Shown piece after piece: positions 46,091 to 54,320 of a stretch of DNA of 64,000 nt. The stretch covers positions 4,216,001 through 4,280,000 of the forward strand of contig OY970371.1 of NCBI GenBank assembly GCA_963718695.1. Reading direction: 5' to 3'. A program made the position numbers and the translations under genes. Position 1 is the first letter of the stretch, and every line of letters starts with the position of its first letter. A model generated the notes under the pieces. It did no database searches and had not been told where the DNA came from. It saw nothing but the letters and a program-made list of their open reading frames with translations. This DNA is from Manganitrophus sp963718695 (GTDB taxonomy: Bacteria > Nitrospirota > Nitrospiria > SBBL01 > Manganitrophaceae).

Positions 46091-48547
46091 ATGAATACCC
46101 CCCGATATGTCGAAGTCGCCCTTGCCGAAGCGGATGGAACTTTTCATTACCATCTCCCCGCGACCTGGGCGGAAGCGCCGCTGGCGCCGGGCGCGCGACT
46201 TTTGGTGCCGTTCGGCCGCGGCTGGCGGCTGGCTTACTTTGTTCGGAGCGTCGACCGGCCGGAGGTCCAAGAGACCAAAGAGGTCCTCGCTTTATTAGAC
46301 GGCGATGTCTCGATTCCATCCGGCCTCTTTCAACTCCTTCACTGGATCTCCGATTATTACTTTGCCCCGTTGGGGATGGTCATCAAAGGGGCTTTCCCTC
46401 AGGGAAGCCAGGCGGTGGTCCGAAGACGTTTCAACCTCACCGAAGCGGGGAAGCGCACTGCGGGAGAAAAAAAATCAGCGTTGCAGGAACAGATCATCGC
46501 GGTGCTCTCGGAGGGAGAAGCGCTGACCGAACCTCAGCTCCGCAAACGGCTGGGCGGAGAGAAATTGGCCGGGTCCCTCTCGACATTAAAGAAAAAAGGA
46601 TGGATCGCGGAAGCGTGGGAGGTCGATCGCCCCGCCGTCCGGAAAAAATTCCGGCGTCTTGTTTTCTTGAAATCCGATCCGCCTGAAGCCGCCTCCCTGA
46701 TCCCCTCGTTGCAAAAGCGGGCCCCGCAGCAGGCCAATGTCCTTCAGGTGCTTCTGACGGCCGGGGGGGCGATGCCGGTCAGCGCATTCGAAGCGCCGCT
46801 TCGCGCCTCCCTGAAACGCCTGTTGGACAAAGGGCTGATCGATCAGGTGGAAGAAGCGGCCCCCAGGACGCCGATGCGCCCTTCGGGATTCCCGCTGCAG
46901 CCATCGATTCTCTTGAATCCCGACCAGCAAGGGGCGGTCGATCAGATCGTCTCCGCCGTCGAGGGGAAAACCTTCACCCCGTTTTTGCTGCATGGGGTGA
47001 CCGGGAGCGGCAAGACGGAGGTCTACCTTCGCGTCATCGAAAAGGTCCTCGCGCAAAAGAGGGGGGCGATTGTTCTTGTGCCGGAGATCGCTTTAACCGC
47101 CCAATTGGTCGCGCGGTTTCAGAGCCGGTTCGGAGAGGCGGTTGCGCTCTTTCACAGCGGCCTCTCGCCGGGAGAGCGTTATGATGAATGGTGCCGTATC
47201 CGGGAGGGAAAAGCCCAGATCGCGATCGGCGTTCGGTCGGCGATCTTCGCTCCCTTCGAATCGGTCGGGGTGATCATTGTCGATGAGGAGCACGATTCTT
47301 CTTACAAGCAGGATGACGGCGTCCGCTACCATGCGCGCGATACCGCATTGGTTCGGGGAAAGCAGTCCGACGCCGTCGTGGTATTGGGATCGGCGACCCC
47401 CTCTTTTGAGTCTTTCTACAATAGCGAGACCGGAAAATATCGCCTGCTTCCGCTTCCGGGCCGGATCGACGCCCGTCCCTTGCCGGCTGTTGCCGTGGTC
47501 GATCTTCGGAAGAAAGAGGATTGGGTTCGGCCGTTTTTGACCCGACCGCTTTTTTCGGCGATGGAGAAGCGCTTGGAGAATCGAGAGCAGACGCTCCTCT
47601 TTCTGAATCGGCGCGGCTTCTCCCCCTCGCTTCTCTGCCCCGACTGCGGCTATCTTCCCCATTGCATCCGTTGCAGCGTCTCTTTGACCTTCCACAAGAA
47701 ATTGCAAAAGTTGGTCTGCCATTATTGCGGGTTTCAGCTTGCCCCGCCGACCGCCTGTTCTCAATGCCAGGGGATTCGGCTGGTCCATCTTGGGATTGGA
47801 ACCGAACAAGTGGAAGAGGAGATCCGACAACGCTTTCCGGCGGCGCGGGTGGCCCGGATGGACCGGGACACCACACAAAAGAAAGAGGCTCACCACACCA
47901 TCCTGACGGCGATGGCGCAGCGGGAGATCGACATTCTCATCGGCACCCAGATGATTACCAAAGGCCATGACTTCCCCAACGTCACGCTGGTCGGCGTTCT
48001 TTGCGCCGATCTCTCGCTTCATTTTCCCGATTTCCGCTCGTCCGAGCGGACCTTTCAGCTTCTGGCGCAGGTGGCGGGCCGGGCGGGCCGTGGAGATCGA
48101 CCCGGCGAGGTCCTCATTCAAACCTTTCAGCCGAATCATGAGTCGATCGCGGCGGCGACCACGCACGATTATCTCGGGTTCTATGCGCAGGAGATCGCTT
48201 TTCGAAAGGAGATGGGTTATCCCCCCTTCTGCCGGTTTACCCTTCTCTTGTTCAGCCATTCGGAAGAAAAGCGGGTGGTCGATCGGGCGGCGGCCCTTCT
48301 AAAAGAAATCGAGAAAGCGCTCCCTCCCCCGAAAAAAGGGGAGGCCGAACGGGGGGTGACCCTCCTCGGTCCGGCCCCGGCGCCGCTGATGCGCCTGCGG
48401 GGGGAATACCGCTATCAGATTCTTCTCAAAGGAAAAGATCAAAAGAAAATCGCCGCTGTTCTCAAGGAAGGACTGAATTCCTGGAAGCGGATGGAGCGGA
48501 AGGGGGTCCGGCTGGAGGTGAATGTCGATCCTCAGAATTTTGTTTGA
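46091..48547 (+). CDS. priA: Primosomal protein N' (replication restart helicase PriA)
   Basis: Recognises stalled forks and loads the replicative helicase. From ATG 46091 the product is 818 aa. The N-terminal 3'-end-binding domain (YVEVALAEADGTFHYHLP) is followed by a winged helix and the helicase core: Walker A GVTGSGKTEVYLRV, motif II IIVDEEHDSSYKQDD, and the zinc-binding insertion with CPDCGYLPHCIRCSVSL and CHYCGFQLAPPTACSQC. Motifs V/VI: GTQMITKGHDFPNVTLV and QVAGRAGRGDRPGEV. An upstream in-frame ATG at 46043 is possible but less like the family start. Confidence 0.95.
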   Translation: MNTPRYVEVALAEADGTFHYHLPATWAEAPLAPGARLLVPFGRGWRLAYFVRSVDRPEVQETKEVLALLDGDVSIPSGLFQLLHWISDYYFAPLGMVIKGAFPQGSQAVVRRRFNLTEAGKRTAGEKKSALQEQIIAVLSEGEALTEPQLRKRLGGEKLAGSLSTLKKKGWIAEAWEVDRPAVRKKFRRLVFLKSDPPEAASLIPSLQKRAPQQANVLQVLLTAGGAMPVSAFEAPLRASLKRLLDKGLIDQVEEAAPRTPMRPSGFPLQPSILLNPDQQGAVDQIVSAVEGKTFTPFLLHGVTGSGKTEVYLRVIEKVLAQKRGAIVLVPEIALTAQLVARFQSRFGEAVALFHSGLSPGERYDEWCRIREGKAQIAIGVRSAIFAPFESVGVIIVDEEHDSSYKQDDGVRYHARDTALVRGKQSDAVVVLGSATPSFESFYNSETGKYRLLPLPGRIDARPLPAVAVVDLRKKEDWVRPFLTRPLFSAMEKRLENREQTLLFLNRRGFSPSLLCPDCGYLPHCIRCSVSLTFHKKLQKLVCHYCGFQLAPPTACSQCQGIRLVHLGIGTEQVEEEIRQRFPAARVARMDRDTTQKKEAHHTILTAMAQREIDILIGTQMITKGHDFPNVTLVGVLCADLSLHFPDFRSSERTFQLLAQVAGRAGRGDRPGEVLIQTFQPNHESIAAATTHDYLGFYAQEIAFRKEMGYPPFCRFTLLLFSHSEEKRVVDRAAALLKEIEKALPPPKKGEAERGVTLLGPAPAPLMRLRGEYRYQILLKGKDQKKIAAVLKEGLNSWKRMERKGVRLEVNVDPQNFV

Positions 48548-48989
48548 TCATGCCACCTTGGGGTAAGGCGTAGCTGTAGAAATCATAATGATGTTGTTTT
48601 TCACATGTTGGAAGGTCAGCTCTTTCTTCCTGAAACAAATGACCTCGAAGATTTCAGGAGGATTCCACCTTTCAACCGGAAATTCTTATTTGGCGGAAGT
48701 TGGAGGTTGAAGAAACTCGATGATATGGAATGGCCTGAAAACTATATCTGTAATCCCAGACCCTTTCTACAATCATTTTTTCTTGTGGTTATGCGGTGAA
48801 GAGCGTTAGGAGGGTAGAGGAGTGCTGGGGCGGGCTAGGCTTTCCCTCCGGATCGGCCCATAAAAATGGAAGCTATGGTATTCAGGAGCAAACTGTGATG
48901 ATTCTCGCCATTTTACATAAATTTACATAAAAAAGAGGCAAAGAGATGACTAAAATGACATGGGACGATGAAAAGAGGGTGAGATCCTT
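48548..48989. other. Intergenic accessory stretch, no clear gene
   Basis: Behind priA. A 64-codon plus frame (48605-48799) has no ribosome site or recognisable domain. Direct repeats TTTACATAAA occur twice near 48910-48932. Composition is more AT-rich than the flanking genes. It may be the remainder of the inserted element ending at 49156. Confidence 0.4.
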
Positions 48990-49156
48990 GAAAGGTCTCT
49001 TTACTTCCGACCCATGCAAGATTCAAGACGCGAACCTCAGCATTCTCTCGACCCACCTCACGGTGGCGTCCTTGCCGTTTCCCTATCTTTTGGCTCTTCG
49101 AAAACCTGGTCACAGGACTTACACCTGTTTAGTAACCTGCCGTGCCCGGAACACAC
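48990..49156 (-). mobile_element. Truncated group II intron, 5' end (probable group IIC)
   Basis: Read on the minus strand from 49156 it begins GTGTGTTCCGGGCACGGC, the GTGYG start of group II introns, and soon shows ACAGGTGTAAGTCCTGT, the stem-loop of domain I seen in many group II introns as AGGTGAAAGTCCT. Further on come GAAGAGCC, GGGAAACGGCAAGGACGCC and GTGAGGTGGGTCGAGAG, in the style of IIC domain I. The 5' boundary touches an attC-like hairpin. No reverse transcriptase ORF and no domain V/VI were seen on this side, so only a fragment remains; the lower border is approximate. Confidence 0.5.
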
Positions 49157-49220
49157 ATTTGACATGAGCGGCGACTGGAGGCCGCAGGCCGGAAGTCGCC
49201 GCTCGATGGGGTGGTTGGGC
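49157..49220 (-). other. Integron attC-like recombination site, interrupted
   Basis: On the minus strand, GCCCAAC (49220-49214) fits the R'' core RYYYAAC and begins seven bases after the stop of the small Cys-rich gene. A long hairpin follows: GAGCGGCGACT (49204-49194) with AGTCGCCGCTC (49176-49166), and inside it GGCC-TGC-GGCC. The order of pieces, AAC..CCCATCGAGCGG...CCGCTCATGTCAAA, resembles environmental attC sites ending in CTCAAACGTTRGGC. The R' core GTTRRRY is missing where the intron-like sequence starts. Confidence 0.55.
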
Positions 49221-49226
49221 AAGTCG

Positions 49227-49550
49227 TTAGCAGCGTTTTCGACACTCTTGACGTGCGGCCGCCGCGGCAGCTAAACATACCGCTAACCCCGGGCCTCCGG
49301 TATTGACAGTGCACCATGCCGCCGCAGATGCCGCCGCTCCATCACAAAGGGCTTTACAGGCATCTTTGATTGGATTCCAATCTAACACCCCGAAATGTGT
49401 GTTTTCATCAATAGGTTCAATGCTTGAGTCACCAATGATACGGTCACCGATTTTTAGACTACCACATGAGCGAAGTCCTTCAGAAATCGCTTTTTGATCC
49501 TCCTGCGACAAAGCGTCCCATTGTTGTTTGTTGATTTTTATGTCAGCCAT
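49227..49550 (-). CDS. Cys-rich precursor-like peptide (possible bacteriocin/RiPP precursor)
   Basis: A 107-aa protein in two parts. Residues 1-62 are leader-like and charged (KQQWDALSQEDQKAISEGLR, KIGDRIIGD). Residues 63-107 form an Ala/Gly-rich hydrophobic tail with six cysteines (C65, C69, C80, C92, C103, C107) ending in CRKRC; C29 is the seventh. This recalls precursors of disulfide-rich or halocin-C8-like bacteriocins, but I cannot name the family. AAAGGAGG lies five bases before ATG. No modification or export gene is adjacent. The attC-like site directly behind the stop suggests a gene cassette. Confidence 0.7.
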   Translation of the reverse strand: MADIKINKQQWDALSQEDQKAISEGLRSCGSLKIGDRIIGDSSIEPIDENTHFGVLDWNPIKDACKALCDGAAASAAAWCTVNTGGPGLAVCLAAAAAARQECRKRC

Positions 49551-49799
49551 ATGTTCCTCCTTTGAACTGTATGAGGGCTATTAAATATAATCTCGGTCAG
49601 ACAGCCCCCGATAGCCATGACCGCGTAACGTTATGCATATTACGGACAAACCCAAAAACGAGAGTTTTTTATCAAGCCAACAGATCTTTCTTCCTGCTGT
49701 GGTTTTGCGAAGTTTTTATAAACCACGACGAGTCACAGATCGGTCACAGATTGTCGACCCGGAGAAAAAATGGAGTCAGACCGCTCACCGTCAACCAAC

Positions 49800-52700
49800 T
49801 TATCGGCGGCGAATCGATTTGATCAAGGCGAGGGTTTCAGGATTGGGCTCCACGCCGACTGCCTCGGCAAGAAGGGTCCGGCATCGGTCGAAGGTGGCGT
49901 GGGCTTCGGCGCAGCGACCCTGCGCGAGATAGGCGCGGATCAGCCCTTGATGGAGCGGCTCGGCCAAGCCGTCCGCATCGAGCCCTTTCTGATAGAGGGC
50001 GACCGCCTCATCCCACCGCCCCGCCCGGCTCAGGATTGCGGCCCGCATCGTAAGGTAGCGGACAAAGCGGGAGCGGAGCCGCTCGCGCAGCGGCGCGGCC
50101 CACGGTTCATCGTGATCGGGCAGAAACGGTCCCTGATAAAGGGCAAGAATGCGGGCCGTCGGGTCGGAGCGATCGGCGCCGGCAGCCTGCTCCTCTTTTT
50201 CGATGAGCGATTCGAGCGCCCAGGTATCGACCCAACAGTATGCCGGGTCGAATGAGACACGTCCGCCGCTCACCCGGATCGCTTTTTCGCCGATCAACTT
50301 TCGTAGCCGGCCTAGGGTGGTGGTGAAGGCCGAGTGCGCGGCGTCCCCGTCGGCATCCGGCCAAAGAATCTCGGTCAGCCGCTCCTCCCGCACGTCTCGT
50401 CCCTCCAGAGCGACCAGAACTTGCACCAGCTCGATTGGCTTGCGCTGCGCCTTGCCGGAAAATTCCAGTACCTTACCGTCGACGACAAGGCTGAACCGGC
50501 CGAGCGTGTGGATGCGCAGAAGCCAGGGCCAATTGTCGGGATAGTCGGGCCGCGGCGGCAGAATGGCCCGGTGCTCCCGGACCAGCCGCTGGACCGTTTC
50601 GACCTCAATCCCGGCCTCCAGCGCCAGCGCATAGACCGGGCCATGGACCGCCCCCCGCATGAAGGCAAAGTTGGTCAGATCGTATTCCCTTACCAAAGCA
50701 AAGACCCTCCGCGATAGCGCAAGCCCTTCCTGGTAGTCGCCAACCTGCCACATCGCTTCCGCTAGGATGATCCCGATCCGGCAGATCATCATCGGGCTGC
50801 GGATCGACTCGGCCAGATGCAACCCCCGGCGCAGCGGCGCCAGCGCTTCCTCGGCCCGGCCTTGCGCCATCAACGCCTCGGCCACTTGCCCTAAAGAGTG
50901 TGCCTGCTGCACCGCCGTTGCAGTGCGCTCCATGACCGCCAGGGTGGCGCGTGCGAGCGCTTCGCTCTGTATAAAATCTCCCTCCAGATACCGTACCCAC
51001 GTCAGAAGCGCATCTTGGTGGGCATATTCCAGCGGCCGCTCCGGCGTAATGAGCTGCCCGGTGATTTTAAGATAGGCGTGCGCACCCGGCACATCTGCGG
51101 CGCTGCATTGCAGGTAGACCGCCCCCATTGCGAGCCAGAAATTCCATGTCCGGACGCCGCTGCGCGCTGCCTCGGCGCGCCCCACCTCCACTTGCTGAAT
51201 CCCTTCGTCGATCCGGTTGCGAAAGCACAGATGTATGATCCAAGCAAAGGACCAAGCGATCAGGGCGATGGAGGTTACTCGCAAATCGTGGGGCCGCGGC
51301 CGGATGAGGTCGGCGACGCGTCTGGCAGACCGGGGGTTTCCAATCCACGCATCGTAATAAAAAACCAGATTAAGACCTGCAAGGACACGATGGGTGGGAT
51401 CATCCATCTGCGCGATGAGTTGTTCCAGGCGCTGCGCCCACTGCGCAATATGGGGATCCTCTGGCCGACGGTACATCAGTGCATTGAACATCCCGGTCAC
51501 AAACCGCCCCTGAATTGGGCCCGGCGGCAGGGTTTCGAAGTGCGGAAGCAGGTCCCGCTCCGCAGCATCAAGCCACTCATCCAGAGGCGAAAAATCGACC
51601 CAGCTAAAGGCAATCCCGTCCACAATCAGGGCCCAGGCCAACACCTGACCCGGCAGGTCATTGTTTGACCGGAAACCCCGGTACGCCTCGGCCAGGCGCG
51701 CGCGCCCGTTATCCGCCTCGAACGGAAACCGGGAGGCCCCGAACAAGTAGGCCAGCCACGGCTCTTCATGCCGCACAGCGGACGGCACCCGTTCGATCAT
51801 TTCGGCCACGGTGACATGCCGGCCCTGATCCAGCAGCAGCGGCCCGTGCGCCCGAATGAGTGAGACCAACGCGTCCCACGCTTCGGCTTGCGCCAATAAT
51901 TCCGCGGCCTGCTCCGGCCGGCCGTCCTCCGCCAAAAGTCCGGCGGCGCAGATTTGCAGCGGCACAAGGCGCTCCGCAGTATAGGTTTTCAGAAGACGCG
52001 CGGACAAAAAGCTCCGGAACAGCGGATGGAATGTATACCGCGCCGGCTCCCCTTCGTGGCGGACGGTGAATGTCCGAGTCCCCACAAGTGCGTCGAGCCG
52101 GGCGCCGATGTCCGCGCACCCGGTGAGCGCCCGCGCGCTCCGCACCGTCGCATCGGGCAGCAGGGAGAGCCGGAGCAGAGCATCTTGGGTCTCAACCGGC
52201 ATCGACCGGAACACCTCGTTTGCAAAGTATTCGAACGTGGCCTGTTCCACCTGCGTCGAGCCAAGCTCGCGCGATCCGGGCCCGGCCCGTGCCACCGCCA
52301 GTGTGATGCCGGCCGCCCATCCCTGGGTGCTCGCGTAGAGGGCCTCAAGGGCAGCCCGCGAGCAGGGCCGACCTTTAGTCAGCCGCCGCGCAAGGGCCCC
52401 GGTTTCGGTGTGGGTAAGGGCGAGTGATGCCCCATCAATGATCACCATCCGTTGGCCAGCCTGCGCGCGAGCGAAGACCGCGGGCGGAGGCCGACGGCTC
52501 ACCGCGACGACGCGCAGAGTCTCCGGCAAGGCCTCCAACGCCGCGCCTACGAAATCATGCAGCCCGGCCTCGGCCTCTACATCGTGATAGTCGTCGAAGA
52601 CCAAAACCGTGCCGCGCGGTAAGGCTTCCGACAACGTTTCGACAAATCGGCGGGCAAACACTCCGATACTGCCCTGGTACTCCGGTGTGAGCAGCGGAAA

Positions 52701-53012
52701 GGTAACCGTCTTGCGGGAGATAAGCCGCCGGGCGGCCAAGCCCAAGTGATAGACAAAGGAGGCGAGGTCCGCATCCCCTGCATCGATGCGATACCAAAGG
52801 GTGGGGAGGCGGCGCGTGTGTAGGTAGCTTACGGCGAGGGTGGTCTTTCCAGAACCGGCGGGGCCCACGATCCAGGTGAGAAGCCGCCGCCGCGCGCGAT
52901 CGAGATCCCGAAACAATCGCCTGCGCAACAGGACGTTGTCAGCGACCGGCGGGCTGAGTTTCGCGATCATCCGAGGAGAACCGGTGTCCCGCGGCATCCT
53001 ACGGCGGTTCAC
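49800..53012 (-). CDS. Large STAND NTPase regulator with C-terminal OmpR-type wHTH and BTAD domain
   Basis: About 1070 aa. A P-loop, WIVGPAGSGKTTLAVSY, lies near residue 55 and Walker B TVLVFDDYHDVEAE near 140, followed by VVAVSRRPPP, as in MalT-type STAND proteins. A long TPR-like helical region spans about 330-820. At about 830-920 is a winged helix (IHTLGRFSLVVDGKVLEFSGKAQRKPIELVQVLVALEG, then TTLGRLRKLIG), and the end is a bacterial transcriptional activation domain with TPR pairs (YLTMRAAILSRAGRWDEAVALYQKGLDADGLAEPLHQGLIRAYLAQGR). In AfsR/SARP proteins wHTH-BTAD comes first; here it is last. Arg/Ala-rich, GC-rich coding suggests transfer. Start: GTG 53012 has GAGGTG upstream; GTG 53021 and ATG 52997 are alternatives. 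Confidence 0.85.
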   Translation of the reverse strand: MNRRRMPRDTGSPRMIAKLSPPVADNVLLRRRLFRDLDRARRRLLTWIVGPAGSGKTTLAVSYLHTRRLPTLWYRIDAGDADLASFVYHLGLAARRLISRKTVTFPLLTPEYQGSIGVFARRFVETLSEALPRGTVLVFDDYHDVEAEAGLHDFVGAALEALPETLRVVAVSRRPPPAVFARAQAGQRMVIIDGASLALTHTETGALARRLTKGRPCSRAALEALYASTQGWAAGITLAVARAGPGSRELGSTQVEQATFEYFANEVFRSMPVETQDALLRLSLLPDATVRSARALTGCADIGARLDALVGTRTFTVRHEGEPARYTFHPLFRSFLSARLLKTYTAERLVPLQICAAGLLAEDGRPEQAAELLAQAEAWDALVSLIRAHGPLLLDQGRHVTVAEMIERVPSAVRHEEPWLAYLFGASRFPFEADNGRARLAEAYRGFRSNNDLPGQVLAWALIVDGIAFSWVDFSPLDEWLDAAERDLLPHFETLPPGPIQGRFVTGMFNALMYRRPEDPHIAQWAQRLEQLIAQMDDPTHRVLAGLNLVFYYDAWIGNPRSARRVADLIRPRPHDLRVTSIALIAWSFAWIIHLCFRNRIDEGIQQVEVGRAEAARSGVRTWNFWLAMGAVYLQCSAADVPGAHAYLKITGQLITPERPLEYAHQDALLTWVRYLEGDFIQSEALARATLAVMERTATAVQQAHSLGQVAEALMAQGRAEEALAPLRRGLHLAESIRSPMMICRIGIILAEAMWQVGDYQEGLALSRRVFALVREYDLTNFAFMRGAVHGPVYALALEAGIEVETVQRLVREHRAILPPRPDYPDNWPWLLRIHTLGRFSLVVDGKVLEFSGKAQRKPIELVQVLVALEGRDVREERLTEILWPDADGDAAHSAFTTTLGRLRKLIGEKAIRVSGGRVSFDPAYCWVDTWALESLIEKEEQAAGADRSDPTARILALYQGPFLPDHDEPWAAPLRERLRSRFVRYLTMRAAILSRAGRWDEAVALYQKGLDADGLAEPLHQGLIRAYLAQGRCAEAHATFDRCRTLLAEAVGVEPNPETLALIKSIRRR

Positions 53013-53021
53013 GAAAAACAC

Positions 53022-53786
53022 CTCAAAGAAGCGCAGTAGAATACCTCGCTGCGGTTTGGCCCGATCGCTTCCTTAAGCGGAAACCCAGCTTCCATTGCCG
53101 GCCCCGTTTCTTCGTATGTCGGTCGCCTCGACACGCCCTCATAGAGGTCGGAAGCGACCGCAAGCCGTAGCTAATACGACCACAGAATATATACAGAGCG
53201 ATAGCAAACTAGAACGTTAGCCTAATATCGCGTAGGATTACACACCAGGAAGCTTCCTGGTGTAGAGACTATAATGATTTATCACCGGAGAGAAGTACCA
53301 GATCGCCTCGGGGAAAGTCAATACCATTTATCCCTCATATATTGATGAGTGAAGACACAAAACATGGAGCATTTGCATTTTCAAAGGAAAAGACAAGAAG
53401 AGCCTTACTCATTATGGATATCCAAATTAGGGTGTGGATACTTCTGTAAATCTGCAGCCAAGAAAGTCGCAGAATTCATTTGATTGTAGGTGAAAGCGTG
53501 ACTTTCGTTGGTATTGCCTGCCAGGTCACGTTCTGATTTTCACAAAAAAGAATTTCACAGTCGATACTCCGTCCTTCTTCATCATCCATGCGATTCCGAA
53601 AGCAACCCGCTCTTCCTCCCTCTTCGGCGATCGTTTCCTAATGCAGAGGTCGCCCGAAAGGGATCACTACTCCCTTCAAGCTAATTGACGCCCCCTTCCT
53701 TCGCGTTCTACCCTTCCATCAAGGATGCTTCGTGTTCAAGCAGTCACGATCTCATTGAGCAAAAAATAGAATAAGGAGTTCGTAAG
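53022..53786. other. Long divergent intergenic region, no gene seen
   Basis: 765 bases between the STAND/BTAD regulator (minus) and the SRPBCC gene (plus). It is AT-richer than its neighbours, with no frame of convincing composition and no recognised RNA gene. The only striking structure is the perfect palindrome at 53242-53263. Confidence 0.5.
53242..53263. promoter_or_regulatory. Perfect 22-base palindrome, possible operator
   Basis: ACACCAGGAAG followed directly by its inverse CTTCCTGGTGT with no spacer. It lies about 230 bases upstream of the STAND/BTAD gene. A dimeric regulator site is plausible; a perfect palindrome of this length without a loop is rare by chance. Not followed by a T-run. 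Confidence 0.45.
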
Positions 53787-54257
53787 ATGGAAATAAAAAA
53801 GGCAGTCACCGTTTTAAAGTCGCCGGAGGAACTCTACCGTTACTGGCGAAAGTTCGACCTGCTTCCGAATTTCATGAAAAACCTCGAGGCGGTCACGCCG
53901 CTGGGGGACCGGCGCTCTCATTGGCGCGTGAAGGGACCGGCGGCTCAAGTGTTCGAATGGGACGCGGAGATCACCGAGGATCAGATCAACGAGCGGATCG
54001 CGTGGCGGTCGCTGGAGGGTGCCGATGTCGAGCAGGCCGGCGCCGTGACCTTTAAAAAGGCGCCGGGCGACCGGGGGACGGAAGTTCGGGTGAGGATGGA
54101 ATACAACGCGCCGGGCGGGAAGATCGGCGCGGTGGCGGCAAAGCTGATCGGAGATGATCCGGGGACGCGGGTCTATGAAGATCTGCGCCGCTTCAAAGCG
54201 CTGATGGAAACGGGAGAGATCCCGGTCAACAACGGCGAGCCGGCCCGTCCCAAGTAG
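53787..54257 (+). CDS. SRPBCC family protein (cyclase/dehydrase-like)
   Basis: The 156-aa product shows the Polyketide_cyc-like START/Bet v1 fold: IKKAVTVLKSPEELYRYWRKFDLLPNFMKNLEAVTPLGDRRSHWRVKGPAAQVFEWDAEITEDQINERIAWRSLEGADVEQAGAVTFKKAPGDRGTEVRVRMEY. This pattern is common in stress-linked SRPBCC proteins coded next to zinc alcohol dehydrogenases, as here. Ligand unknown. AAGGAG precedes ATG. First of three plus-strand genes with an ADH and an SDR. Confidence 0.88.
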   Translation: MEIKKAVTVLKSPEELYRYWRKFDLLPNFMKNLEAVTPLGDRRSHWRVKGPAAQVFEWDAEITEDQINERIAWRSLEGADVEQAGAVTFKKAPGDRGTEVRVRMEYNAPGGKIGAVAAKLIGDDPGTRVYEDLRRFKALMETGEIPVNNGEPARPK

Positions 54258-54320
54258 CCGAACGAGAACGATCGGTTTATTTCATGGAAATGATTCTGAA
54301 GTGATTTAAGGAGAAAGAGA

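Noticed and set aside
48605..48799. 64-codon plus-strand frame behind priA
   Set aside because: No ribosome site, no recognisable domain, and neighbouring sequence looks like non-coding remnant.
49608..49640. Second attC-like core near GCATAACGTTACGC
   Set aside because: Only the AACGTTA core is present; no paired arms of attC type were found around it.
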